DNA of 64,000 bases from Timema cristinae (taxonomy: Eukaryota > Arthropoda > Insecta > Phasmatodea > Timematidae), in NCBI GenBank assembly GCA_039000515.1, contig JBCFYV010002334.1, positions 45,193 to 109,192 on the forward strand. Direction: 5' to 3'. Position 1 is the stretch's first letter. Every line of letters begins with the position of its first letter. A model generated the notes under the pieces. That model was not told the origin of the DNA. It did not search any database and saw nothing but the letters and a program-made list of their open reading frames with translations. Shown here in pieces: positions 43,632 through 57,300 of this stretch. Both the position numbers and the translations under genes were made by a program.

Positions 43632-43870
43632 GGCAGGGTTTTGGCTAACGCGCTATTTGTTTTAGCTTGACTGCCGGGAGGGGGAGATCGAAGTTTAAAA
43701 GGGTTGGGGGAAGGGGGGTGGTGTTTTTAAAGGTTTCCACTCTCTCTCTCTCCCAAATAGGGGTTTCCCCACGCTCAAATTCAATTTTCCCTTTCCCTAA
43801 TTCTTTGGTGTAATTAGTCTTAACGTATAACACAAAGGGGTTACTAAGATGGGTGCTAAATAAATAAAAA
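43632..43870 (+). repeat. Second SINE-B copy inside the corrupted block
   Basis: ttttggctaacgcgctattt and gagggggagatcgaagttt match the SINE-B head in sense orientation. The copy ends gttactaagatgggtgctaa followed by A/T-rich tail. The two copies are about 640 bp apart in the same orientation. Confidence 0.6.
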
Positions 43871-44879
43871 AATAAAAATCAAAAAAAAATTTTTTTTTTA
43901 AAAAAACTTTTTTTTTTTTTAATTATTTAAATTTTAAAATAAATTATTATTATTTTATTATTTTTAAATTTTAAAAAAATAATAATATAAAATATAATTA
44001 AATAATTATATTAATTAAAAAAACAATGATTAAATTTTTTTAAAAAGTCTGTATTTTTTTTTGCATCGGTCTTCTCCCCACGGTGATTAGAATTATTAAT
44101 TCAGAATTAGTGTTAAATGATGTGGGGGCCTTTAATTTAAAAAATTACAGACCCCACCTATTTTTAATATTAATTATTCATTTTTTATGTAAAAATTTTT
44201 TGGGTTCAAATTTTTAGTTGGGCGTACTTTTATTAATTCACTAAAGGGCATTTAGTAAAAACTTTAATGTGACATCGAACAACTATAGGGACTGTGAACA
44301 AATCTCAATCCCGTGCTTTTCAAAATTCTAATTAAGCCCAAAAAATTTTACTATTTGTTGCAAAAACCAAGCGGACTTAAACCCGATACCCCAAATTCCA
44401 CACTGAGTTATCTTTGGCGGGGTTTTTTTTTCTTCAACACTGAAAAATTTTTTTGTAGTCTTTTTCAATATTGTATGGATTCTATTCGTTTCACAATCAT
44501 AGTTATTATAAATGTTGTCTCTTTGGAGAAAAGCGATAAAAAGTCCTTTCTTTTATTTATAAGGGTCCCCTTTAAATCGAGCTATCAAACCCAAAACCAA
44601 ACTGGAACTCAAAACTTTAAAATAAATTAATCTGTTAAACAAAATTTACCGACCCCAAACAAATAGCACAATTAAACGAAAAATTTGAAACGAATATTTG
44701 ACAAAGAATACAAAAAAAAGTAAAATCAAGTAAATATATGTTAAGAACATTAGAAAAAAGAGCACAACTTTTTTACCAAAAGGTAAAAGAAAAAAGTAGT
44801 AATCCCCATTTTATCCATTTTACGTCACTGTTATTAAAAATAAAATTGACTGCTCGAAATGACCCGGCTTTTTAGTGAC

Positions 44880-45345
44880 GTCAGGAGTGAGGATCCTTAT
44901 GGTGGTATGGTGACGTTCCACATTTGGGACTCATTTTAATTTTGGTCGCTAATTATTAAAATTTAGGTGACTTTTTTGGTCCCCCTCCCGTTTTATTGAT
45001 TAGGCAGCCCGACGTCACCCTGTTTGTACTGTGGGTAGGATCTATGATTGTGACGCACCTGATTTTTTTATTGATTTCAGGGTCGCAAATTATTCAAAAT
45101 ATGGTGACTTTTTTTTGTACCCTGCCATTTTTTAAAATTATAAGGTCACTTGACTCACCTTTTGGGATGTGGGTAGGTTTATCTATAGTATTGTGACTCA
45201 TTGTTGAGATTGATTTTTTTCACCTTGACATCGTTTCAAAAGGTTTTATTGAGTAAGGTCACCCTGCCGTCACCCTGTGGACGGTAGGTAGGTACCTTAT
45301 AGTATTGTGACGTATCCTGATTGTGATCGAGGTAGCTAGCTAGGA
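44880..45345 (+). repeat. Degraded tandem repeat, about four units
   Basis: Related units begin near 44885, 45010, 45155 and 45258, each with a pattern like tcaccctg..., gtgggtaggatctatgattg, tgacg.acctgattttttt. Spacing is about 100-150 bp, blurred by errors of the surrounding block. Confidence 0.45.
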
Positions 45346-48300
45346 TAAGAAAGATTGTGACGTCCCCCGGGGTGACGTTTTCAATTAGTTTGCCCCGGGG
45401 ATTTCTATCGTGGAAATTTTTCAAATGAACAATTGTAATTTTTTTAAAAATTTTTAGTTATTTTATATCAAATAATTGATAATTTGAACTGTTTCTTGGG
45501 ACGCGACCCGTATTTTTTCTCACACATCAGATTTTAATGAATAATGATATCAAGTGTTTTTCATTTGTTTTATGCAAAATTTAAACTTTTTAAAAACTTT
45601 TGGGAAAATTTTTATTTCCAAAACGAGTTTGTATTCATGTGAAATCCATCTTTTTAAAAAAAAAAAACCTTTTTTAAAAAAAAAGGAAGGGGTTATTTTT
45701 TTTTAAATGTCGGGGCAAATCATTTTTTTCCCTGGCAAGTTTTTAAAGTGTATATAAATTGAAATCATTTTAAATGCTAGTATTTATAACAAATTAAAAT
45801 AATTAAAAAAATTAGCCCAGATTTGAACAGCTGTGAAAACTTTAGAATCATTTTTTTAAAAAATTAATAACTTCATAGGGAAAAATTTTTTATTAAACAA
45901 CTACAGTTAAAATGAGGGGGAAAATTTTTACTGAAAATGAAAAAAAAAAAAAAAAAAATTTTTTTTCCTTTTTAATTATAATAAAAAAAATACACAATTT
46001 CACATATAATTTTATATAAACTAAAACCATTATGAACAGATTTTAGTTACAAAGTAAAATTAAAAAATGAACGATATAGTTACAAAAAAAATTATAAATG
46101 TGTTTATTGTTTTACTTTGATTTAAAAAGGGAATAGGAAATACTCCAAAAGACCACGATATTTTTTTTTTAATGATTTTTACTAAACACCTCTATAGATT
46201 ACATATATAATTGTTATATACAAAAACCAAATTTTAAACAGATAGGGGTTTGTTATTTTTATTTAAAATTTTAAACCATTTTTAAAAAAGATTAAAAAAA
46301 AAAAACTAAAACCATTTGTTCTATTCAAAGTTAAATAAAATTACACCCCCATGCCATCTAATTTTACAGACTTTTAAATTATTTCAAGGTCAATTTATTT
46401 TTTAGAACAATCCTGAAATTTTCTTTGGGAAAAAAAAACCTAGATATTATCAGAAAATAGGCTTTCACAAAAACGCGGCCCCCATTGTTTCCCGTTCATA
46501 AAAGATAAAATTTTCCTTCTGATTCTCCTTTAAAACTTCTTAGAGAAAATAGTTTGAATGCATCATTTTGGGTTGGGTTGAAGTCGTTTAAAATTTTTTC
46601 CCCCATATTTTTGAAAAAAAAAATCAAACAAATTATTATACAAAAATAAAAGGCATAAAATTTTTTAAAAATAAAAAAAAAAATTAAAAATTACCTGATT
46701 TTTTCTCCGCTGGGGTGCACTTGGTCGCCCTGCTAGTTTGAGTTAGTGGATGTTCTCGGAACTGACGTTGAATCTAAGGGCCTGTCTTGCCAATTTCAGA
46801 CTAAGTGTATCGATCCCAGCACTTAAAACTTTGAAAAAACGTTTTGAACCCACACCGATGATTTTTAAAGTGAGAAAAGCACCAGAATACAATGTGTAAG
46901 TGCGTTCGATGCAGGACTCTTTTAGAATCTTTTAACAAACCCGTGAAATTATTATAACAACAAATGTTCCCACTCTACGCATCTTCCCCGCAGAGTACTC
47001 TTCCAAATTAAATAATCACCAAAAAGCGATAAAAATTTTCACCACTTTTACAAGCACCAGCCTCCTCTTTTTCCTTGCAAAATAAAATCATTTTTTGGAA
47101 AAATATTCTAGATTGACCTCAAATGTCGACGAAAGGGAAGTGGGAGTTTAAACCGTGCTTCGACTAATTCCTTTTTTAGAATTCTAACGACTTAAAAACA
47201 ACGCATTTATCGTGAAAATCTAATCTCAAGGGAACATCATCTACTATTCATTTAAAAATTCGCTCAGTGCAGGCATCGACTCCCCAAAAGATCAAGGAAA
47301 ACGGTTTTACTTTCGAATTAATTTGGGTCGTTTCCCAAAAGGTTTACACTTTTAAAGGAGCGAATCACACACGGGTGGAGAAAGGACCACACCCCAACAT
47401 CTGACGGGTTGGATTTTTAAAAAAGGAATTTAATTAGAAAGTTTAATTTATCCCCATTTGTCGAGTAAAAAGAATTGCCCACGTGAATCACATCAACTCC
47501 CTAGCGCCGTTTTTCTGCTAAAAGAAATAAATTTACTTAAATTTCCTATTTAAATTTTTTTTTAAACAAAATATTTTTAAATTTTTATTTTAAATATTTT
47601 TTCAAAATTTTTAATTTTTTTTAATTTTAAATATTAAAAAAAAATTAATTTATTTTTTATGTTTTTTCCAAATTAAAATTTAAACTAAATTTAATGTTAA
47701 AAATTAAATTTTTTAAAAATTTTTTTTTTGTTTTCTCTTTAAAATTTGATTCTAAAAATTTTTTTTTTTACGGTTTTTTCTCTCTTTCAAAATTTAATTT
47801 TTTTATTTTATTCTAAAAATTTAAACCCTTTATTCTTAAGTGTTCAATTTTTTAGAAAAAATATTTATTTTAAATACTTTCTAATTTAATTGTTTTTATT
47901 TTAAATATTTAAAAAAAAATTTAATTTTTTAGGGTTGTTTTCTTATATTTAAAAAAAAATAATATTAAAATTATATTTTAAAATATTTATGTGTTTCCTT
48001 TTTCAAAATTGATTCTAAAAATTTAAATTTTTTTTTACGGTTGTTTCTCTCTTTCAGAATTTAATTGTTTTTATTTTATTTAACAATTAATTTATAGCTA
48101 AACAATATTTTAAATTTTTATGTTTTCTCTTTTCTAACAATTAATTTTTGTTGTTTTTCTAAAATTTTTTATTTAAACTAACAATTAATTTTTTAAAATT
48201 TTATTTCTTTTTTATAGTGTTTTACGAAAAAATTTTTAACCGACGAATCTATGACAAGCCACCCCCTACCTCAAAAAAAAACAGACAAGGGCAAACCCAC

Positions 48301-51300
48301 ATTTTTGAAGCGGGGGGGTTACAAAGAATATTTTAAACCAAAAAAAGGGAGACAGAACAAATTTTAAGTGGGTTCAACACCTTAGGCAAGAATTTATTCG
48401 TTTCAATCCATTGATTTCAAAACGTACCAATGCTTTCTAAGTGTTTTTTCTAGTTTTAGCTACTTTGCTCAAAGGGGTACGGCCCTTCGTTTAAAAATTT
48501 GGGACTCACGTCACGAACAGGGAGAAAAACCTCGAAAACCCGTCCCGGCGTTTTTTCCGAGAGTGATCAAATTGGGTGAACATTTATGAAAATTAAAAAA
48601 GTTTCAAAGTAAGCCGGGTTCGTATAGCCGGGTGTTGGGGGTTTTTAAGCGAATCAAACAAAATGAAGGGGGAAGGGTAGAGAAAAAACGAAGATCCCTT
48701 CCAAAAATATTACTGAGTCACCATAAAACGAGCTTGTCGTTTTTAAATCATTGACAAATTTTTTGGCTCCGATAGAAAGCGATAGCCAAAATCACTAATG
48801 ATATTAATTAAAAAAATTATTCAGGAGGAAATAAAAATCGTAGTACCTTTCGAAAAAACTCGCGTAGATTTACGGGGGGGGGGGGGCGCAAAACATCCGA
48901 AAAATTTCAACTTTATTTTGTGGACGAATAAAATTAGCTTATAATACCCTCCGACGTCAAGGGGTTTGGGGTTGGGGGGGTTTCGTTTTTTATAGGTACT
49001 TAACCACGTCGATGACGTACAAAATCACTTAAAATAATCAAATGGGGGCGGCCTTTTCCGTTGGGTATTTCGGCACGGATGAATCCCGGTTTTGAAAGAG
49101 GGCAAGACATTCAGTAAAATACTTCCCCCAAGCAGTCCTACCTCCATTTTTTTGAAAATTGAAAAAAAATGTTTGCAGTTATTGAAAACGGGTTTCTTTA
49201 GGTCCCCGCTTGTTTCACAAGCCAAAAATCGAAAAAAATTGGGCGAAAAAAACGTTTGTTTTTAAACGGTGGTTTTCCCTTGATAAAAAAAAGGGGGGAA
49301 AATCACAATTTTTTTAAATCAACGGCAACTCAAAAAACAAAGAAAACCCCTCGTTGTTATTTGGGGTGTTGATGGGAAGGGAGTAGATATAAATATCTAA
49401 TGGTATTTTATGTTTTCAAACCCACCAAAATCGAGCTATAACCGAATGGTTTTGCATGAACCAAAATTTTTTGCACCAAAGGCACTTTTGTGTAAAGTGA
49501 ATTTAAGAAAATTTTGGACGGGGTTTGTGGCAATGGGGGAAACGCCTTCCCTTTTGGTTTACCCGGTAAACGCCTTTCGTCCCCTGAGACAACCGAGGCC
49601 GTTTCCCAAATAAAATTTTTTTGCGTTGCGCAAATGGGGGGGGTTTTGATACTATTTTTTATCCTTTAAAGATTTTTACCAAATACCCCCAAAATACGGA
49701 CAAACTAAAAATCTGCATACAAGGACCACAAACAATTTAAAGACACCCTATTTTCCCCATGCCATGAGACAGATCCCAAAAAAAAAAAACGTTTGGACTA
49801 ACTGTAAAAAAGGAACTACCCCTATCTTTTAATACGAAAAGTTTTAAAAAAAGGGGGTGAGGGGGTCCCAAAGTTCGGGGGATTATTGAAACCATGAGGA
49901 AATGACAGGGGGGCACGCTACAAACCGGCAGGGGTTTATTTAAAATAAAAGCGGAGCCAAATTTGGGAAACGTAATGTATTACAAGGGGTTTCGTCATTC
50001 GTTTTATTCAAAATATAGCGGACAGCTTTTTAGAGAATCATCACAATCCGTCGGCGTGAAATCGTTTAAAAAAAAAACTGTTCAGCCCCCGAACATACCC
50101 ATACTCCCCCGGGGGTACGGGTGGGGTACAGACAGTCTTAAACCTAAAATGAAAGTCTATCGGGAAAAACCCGACCAAAATTTTGGGGACCCCTTCAACG
50201 GGCTGAATAGAGTTTTGGGGCAAAAGTGGCGGCTACGGGACAGACAAGAATTTTTGAGTTTGACGGTTTTTTCTTCCAGGGGGACTGCTTTCAAACCGTG
50301 AGGGACAAAAAAACGGGGACAAAAGAGACTCTCCCCAACGATACATGCACTCTTTTTGAGAGATCGAGCATTTAACGCAGGGTACTCTGTTACAACTAGA
50401 AAAGTGACTTGACAAAATACTGATTAAACCCAAAACAATTTTAGTCTAAGAATACCCAGATTCAAACTCCCCCCCAAACCCACGTGACGCCTGTAGGGGG
50501 ACGTTTTGATCTATGACTTACACTACAAGACAAACCCCGACGAAAAAAATGGCATTTGGATTTTGCATTTTAAAATTCCCTGGGTTCAAATTTTTAAATT
50601 TCCTGTAGGTCCCCTAAAATATTTTTGGCCGCATTCCCCCTCACGGGGTAACAGAGGGGCGAAATTTAAAAGCACATTTTGCCCCTAGAAATTTTTTCAC
50701 CCCGTACCCCCCCCTACAAAACAATAAAAATTTAAAAGTTTTTTTTTTATGCTCCCTTGCCCCAAACAGATGAACCAAGGTGATTGTTTACACACGACTC
50801 GACAGGACTAACGGGGAAGGGTAGGACGGGGTTCTCTAGCGCTAGAAATGGCCTACACATGGTTAGGTACCAATTTGGAATATAAAATTCCCCATTCGAC
50901 CCCCGACCGAAAAGGGGGGACTGTTTAAAAGGTAATTAACAATTCCCAAGATAAAACGGGACTCTGGATACCCTATGGTGAAAACAGACGCAGACAAAGA
51001 CAATTCGTTAGCGAGTATTACAAAACAAGGGAATAGGTGGATAAAAACGAAATTTTTAAAAAATCCAGAAAGCGCCATCCCCAAATTGGTTTTTAAATTT
51101 TTTCTGGGGACATTGATTAACGAGAACAAAGCAAACCCAATTTAAACAACCCAAAAAATTTTTCCCCCTACTACCACCCCGGGGACAGAGTTCGAAACAT
51201 TATTTTCCCCAATGAGAGTTCTTACGCCCGGGCTCCCGTGACAGGCCGCTTCCCCGGATAGGGCAATTCCTTTTTGCCCCCTATGTGACCACCGGTGCCC

Positions 51301-54300
51301 GTATGAAATTTGATTATCTCGGGCACGGGGCGCTTCTTGTCTTACTGTACACAGACTCTATTATAGGGAATAAGGGGACAACACACACGATACCGCCCCG
51401 ACAAGTTGGGCGACAACAAACGAGCGACCCCTACTCTGAGGCGCCTACATTAAGAGTTTTTTCCGGGGGGACCAAAAAATTATTTTACAATGTGTTTGTC
51501 CCCGGAGATGAGTTCGGGTCCGTCACAAAAGTCGGGGGTTAAACAAAAAACTATAAAACAAAAATTTTTGTAAACTTCACAATTTTTAAAGACATGTTTT
51601 TGAAAAAACGGGGGACCCCGTACCTGACTAACCCCGAAAATTAAAAAAAAGAGGCGCCATCGGTCTCCCTTGGAAAAAAAAATTTAAAAATTTATTCCAC
51701 TAAACGTGGGTTTAAAATAAAACACGTCCATACCCCGGTATAGTTACACATTTTTTTCTCTCTTTTGTTTCTATGATGAGGCTGTATCGAAAATTCTCTG
51801 GAAGTGGCTTTACCCCAAATGCAAATTCGTGAAAAAAGCCCAGACATTAAACAATATTAAAAATGGAATGGTTTGCACTTTTTCCCCCTTTTTAAAACAT
51901 GAAAAACAACAAATTTTTGGGTTTTAATACAAAATTTTAATTTGACAAATTTTTATCTTCAAAAATAGACATAACCCTTCGTGATATTCCCAACACAGAA
52001 ACGGGGTGTAAAAAGGTTATCTTTACACAAATCGAAAGCGGGGTGCTTTAACGACTTCGTCAACAGGGGGCCCCCATTTGTGTACGGGTTAACATGTATA
52101 GAAACTTCAGGTTTGAATCAAAAATATATTGACAGACAAAGCCCTAAGGATCCCATCGAATAACTACTGACATACAAATTTTAAAAATTAGATTTTTACG
52201 TTACTTTTTCTTCTCTCTTTTGGGATTCCCAGGTACCTTTTTAAAAGTTCAAAAAGTTAAATAGAAACCCATATCCCGGGGTTAGAGCCCACACACTCGC
52301 GGTCTAGCTTAAAAGTCCTACAATTCTTTTTAACACCCCGGCGGGCTTATTTTAATAAAAATTTTTTTTATTCCCGGGGGGGAACGTCGGTAAATACTCC
52401 CGATCAGTCGGCTCATTCCCCAGGGCTTTTGAGTTTGGGCCGCGTTTTAACAAGACTCGGGGAAATTTTTGCTATTACAATTAACAGGGCCACATTTTTC
52501 AAAATTAAAAAGGGGTGAAAATTGTCAACTATCTGAAAATTGTTACCCTAGATTGAACACACGATCGCTACAACCTCAAGGGGGGGGGGGGTTTTTTGGG
52601 ATCAGTGACAATACTATAAAAATTGTTCCGGGATAATTGTAATTTAGTATAATTGGACAAACAACGCGTCCATCCTCAAGAACTGGGGAAAACAGGAATT
52701 TTTGTTCTAAGTCTGCCGGGGCCGGGAGGTTGAATAATTTTAAACCTAAAAGAATTTTAAAAAAAACATCCCTTTAAAATAAATGTTGTTATTTTTGGGA
52801 GCAAATTGGTTTTTAAATATGTTTGGTTTTGGGTGGATTGAGGGTTTTTGTTGCCGTTGGTTTTGGAATTTGTCTTTAAGGAAAGTTTTTTTTTTTTGTT
52901 GAAAAGGTAGTTTTTGTTTTTTTTTTTTTTAACCACCAAACCGCAGCAGCATTTGTAATTTTGGGGATTCCGGCAAACTTTTAATTTTGGTTTTTTTTTT
53001 AAATTTTTTTGGGGTACTCACCCCGGGACTTTTAAGTCCCCTTTTTTTTTTTTCCCAAAATTTACCCCGCCATGTTAAAAAACAATGTTTTGGGCCATAC
53101 AATCCCCACGGCCCCCATTGGGACACGGTGATACGAGCCCGAAAATTTTAAAAACTTTTAAAATGGCCACTCTCCGTCAAACTTTTTTTAATTTAGAAAG
53201 GGGAGGAAAAGAAAATTTGTAAGGGAAATTTCGGGAAAAAAAAACCCTTTTGTCATCAAAAAACGGGGGTTTTCCCCCCAAAGGATGGGGATCGAAAAAA
53301 TAATTGATAAAATTTTTGGGCAAAAACATAAAAAATTTTAAAAAAAATTTCACCCTTGTAAAGAAAAATTTTCAGGGGAAAGGGTTTTTGGCACACCCAA
53401 ACCCCACACCAAAAAAAAAATTTTTTTTTTTAAAGGGGCCACGGCGAAAATTTTTTGGAAAAAATTTTTTTAAAGGAAAAAAAAATTTTTTTTTGGGAAA
53501 AAAAACCTGTTTTAAATTTTAAAATTCCCTTTATAATTTTTATAAAATTTTGTCCCCAAAAAAAAAAATTGGTTTAATTTTTTTTTAAAATTTTAAATTT
53601 TTTTATTTTTAGTTTTTCCCAAAAATTTAATTTGGGCCCCCCTTTTTTTTTAACCTTTAATTTAAAAACCCCAAATTTCGGGGAAATTTTTTTTAAAAAA
53701 TTTTTTTTTTTAAAAAAATTGCCTGATAAAATTTTAAATTTTTGGGTTTTTTAACAATTTTTTTTCCCCCCTAACTTTACGTTAAAAAGGGGTTCAAATT
53801 TAATTTTTTCCCGGGGGGTCATCATGGGGACTTTAAAACCATTTTTCTAAAAAAGTAAGTGAAATTTTTACCAAACGCTTAAAAAACATGGTTTTTTGTA
53901 AAAACCCCTTTTTACAAAGGGGTTATCCGGGCATTAAACGCTAAAAATTAAAAAAAAACCCCCTTCCCCACGGAATAAAATAATTCTAGAAAGTTTTCCC
54001 GGGAAAAACCTCCGTCAAAATTTTTTGGGCAAAAATTTTCCCCCCCCTTACTATTTTAAGTCAGAAGGGCGAAACCCGGTTAAAACGGCATATTTTAACT
54101 ATTTAAAATGTTTTTTTCCCCGGGAACCCCAAAGAAAATTTTAAAAAAATAACATTTTTTTGAAAAAGGAGTTTAAATTAAAAAATATCTAAATTAGCCG
54201 GTTTTTAAAAAAAAAAAATGTCCTTTCCCCAAATTTAAAATTTTTTAAAAAAGGTAAGGAAATTTAAATAAAAAATTTTTTAAATTTAGAGGGGTTTGGA

Positions 54301-57300
54301 GAAAAAAATAACGTTCAAGGGGGTTTTTAAAAAAAATTTTTTACCGGGGGGAAATAAAATTAAAAAAACTTAAAAGTTTTTTATCCCCCCCAGAACACCC
54401 CTAAAGAACCGGGGCCCCTTTTTAAAATATTAAATTTAACAAAAAAAATGGACATTTCGTTCTTTTAAAAATTTCCCGCGAATTTTCAAACAGGGAAAGG
54501 GAAAAAAAAAAAGAAAAAGTGGGGGCCCCCCTAATTTAAAAAAAACCCTTTCCTGAAGAAAAAAAACGTCCACCGGCGCACCCCCCCAAAAATTTTAAAA
54601 GGGCCACCAAAAATTTTCCCATATTTGGAAGGAAAAGGAGGGGGGGTTTGGGGGGGAAAATAAATTTTTTCCTGTAACAAATAAAAGGCCCAACCCCTTT
54701 GGGGGGTTAGGGAAAAAAAAAATTTTCCATTAGTAAAGGGGTAAACCCTTTTTGGGAAAAAAAATGGGAAAATTTTTAAAACCCCCCCCCCAACAAAACC
54801 AAAAAAATACCCCGGGGGAAAAATTAAAAACCCCAAAAGGGCTTGGGGTTTTTACCAAAAAAAAATAAAGTTTAATTAAAATATTTAAAAAAATTTTTGA
54901 CACAATTTCCCAGGTAGAAAAGTTCCAGCCAAAAAGGGGGAGGTTGGGAAAAAATCATTAAGTTTTGGGCCCCCCGGGGCCCCCAAAAAACCAAAAAATT
55001 AAAAAATTATTTCAAACCCCCGCAAACCCCCTTTTGAGCGGAAAAAACTTAAAAAAACGGGGGTTTTTAAAAAAAAAGAAAAATTTTTTGCCGGGGGAAA
55101 AATCTAATGGGTTAAAAAAAGGTTTCCCCCTATTTTCAATGCCAATCGGAAAGGGTTTGGGGGAGAATTTTAATAGAAGCAAAAAAATAACCCCCAAAAT
55201 TTAAACATTATTGGTTTTTTTTCAAAAATAAAGCTGGGTTTCCCTTAAAAAAAATGGGGCCAACCCGGGGTTTTTAAAAATTTTTTTAAAAAAAAGCGCC
55301 CCTTTTCGACAGTGGAAAAATTGGGAAAATTTTAAAAAATTTTCATTTTGAAAAAGAAATATTTTTTTTGCAAAATCCGAAAAAGGGGCCCGGGAGCGTT
55401 TAACCCCAAATAAAAATAAAATTAAATAACCCCTCAACACTCCCAAAACGTGATTTGGGGGGAAATTAAAATTAAACGCAGTGCCGACAAAGGAACCCCG
55501 GTTTAAATATTCCCTTTAAATTTTTCCCCGAAACTGGTAAAATTAAAGGGAAAAATTTTTAAGGGGGATACCCCAAAGAAAAAAAATTTTTTTTGAAAAA
55601 GGGGGTAAATTTTTCCCGGGAAATTTTTTTGTTAAATAATTTCCCAATTCCCCCCGGTTTTTGACGGACTCCGGGCCCCAAAAGGGGAAAATTTTAAATC
55701 AAATTTCCTTCTCTCCACAAAATTTTTTTTAAATGAAAAATATCAAAAGCATTTAAAGGATTTAAAATTTTTTTTAAAAAAAGGGGGGAAAAAACTTTTA
55801 AGGGGGTTGTTTCTTTTTTCCAAAATTTAAATTAAAGGGGGGGGCCCGAAAAACAAAATAAAAAACCTCTTTTTCCTTTTTTAAAAAAAAATTTTTTTAT
55901 GGCTAAAAAAGTTGGGGGGGTATAATTTTCCCCGGGGGGGTTTTTTTCCCGAAAACATTTACCAAAGTGGAATTTACGCACCGGGGACCCCGTGGGGGTG
56001 TTTCGTTTCCCCAAACCCCCCCTTTAAGGGCAATAAAAAATAAAGGGTTTTAAAGGTAAAGGGGGGAAAATTTAAGGGGTTTTACCAATTTTTTAAATTT
56101 TGGGTCAAAAATTTAAATTTTCAAAAGGGTGCGGAGACAATCCCCTAAAAAAGTTTTTAAAAAAAATTCTTTGGGGCAAAAAAAATTTAAAAAAATTTTT
56201 TCCCTTTTCTTTAGTGGGCACGGAGATAATTTTCCCATTCAAACAAACCCAACAGAACAAGCCTTAAAACACGGGGAAAATTTAATAGGGAAATTAAGGG
56301 GGGTTTTTCCCCAACGAAATCCCGGATTTTTCAAAAGGAAACCCTTTTGGACAAAGACATTAAGGCCCAGTTTTACTTATGAGGGGGGTTTCATAAGTTC
56401 CCCCCCCAAAAAATTACCTTTTCTTTTCCCATACTTTTTTCGGAAATTATTTTTAAAACTGGCATACCAAAATTTACGTTAAATTGGGGTCCCTCCCAGC
56501 CCTTTTTGGGAAAAAATTTAAAATTTTGATTTTTAATTTTCTTGCAACATTTGGAAAGAAAAAAAACATCGGCCGTTTACCCGAAAAATCAGGGGGCCCT
56601 TGGGCCCCTTTTTTTGGGGGGGTTTTTCTTTTTTTCCCTTTTGGGGGGGCCCAAAACGGGGGAAAAAAACCAAAAAGGTAGCGGGGGGGGAAAGGTCCCG
56701 CGCGGGGGAAAATTAAAAGCGGTCCCGGGCAGGGTGTAAAAGGTAAAAAAAAAATTTTTCAACCCCACCAAAGGGAAAAAAACGAAAAGATTTTTCTTTT
56801 TTTTAGGGGGGAAAAAAGTACCCTTTTTTTGACGAAAACATTTAAACAATTAAAAAAAAAAAGGGGGAATACCCAAATTTGGAAATACCATTAGTTTTTT
56901 TTTCGGGGTTTTTTGACCCCCCAAAAAAAAAAAATTTTTTTCCTTAGGGGGGAAAAACCCCCAGGCAAATAAAACCCCTTTTTTATCAATTGTTTCTTTT
57001 TCAAACAATAACTCTTAAAAAAAACCTTTCCGAAGCAATATCCAGGGCGGGTTTAAAATTTTCAAAACCCTCCCCCCCCTTAATTATTTTGGGTTTTTTA
57101 TTCCCCCCCCCAACGGGGAAGCCGCATAAGAGAAAAAAAAGGGGGGGGGATAAAAATTTTTAAAAACTCCTAAAAACACCCGTTTTTCCTTTTTAAAAAA
57201 GTTGTTTTCCCCGGTTTTAAAAAACCCCCAAAAGGGGGTTTTTTTTCAAAGAGGGGTTATCCCCCAGTGTTGCGGAAAAATTAGCCCCATTTTTTAAAGG

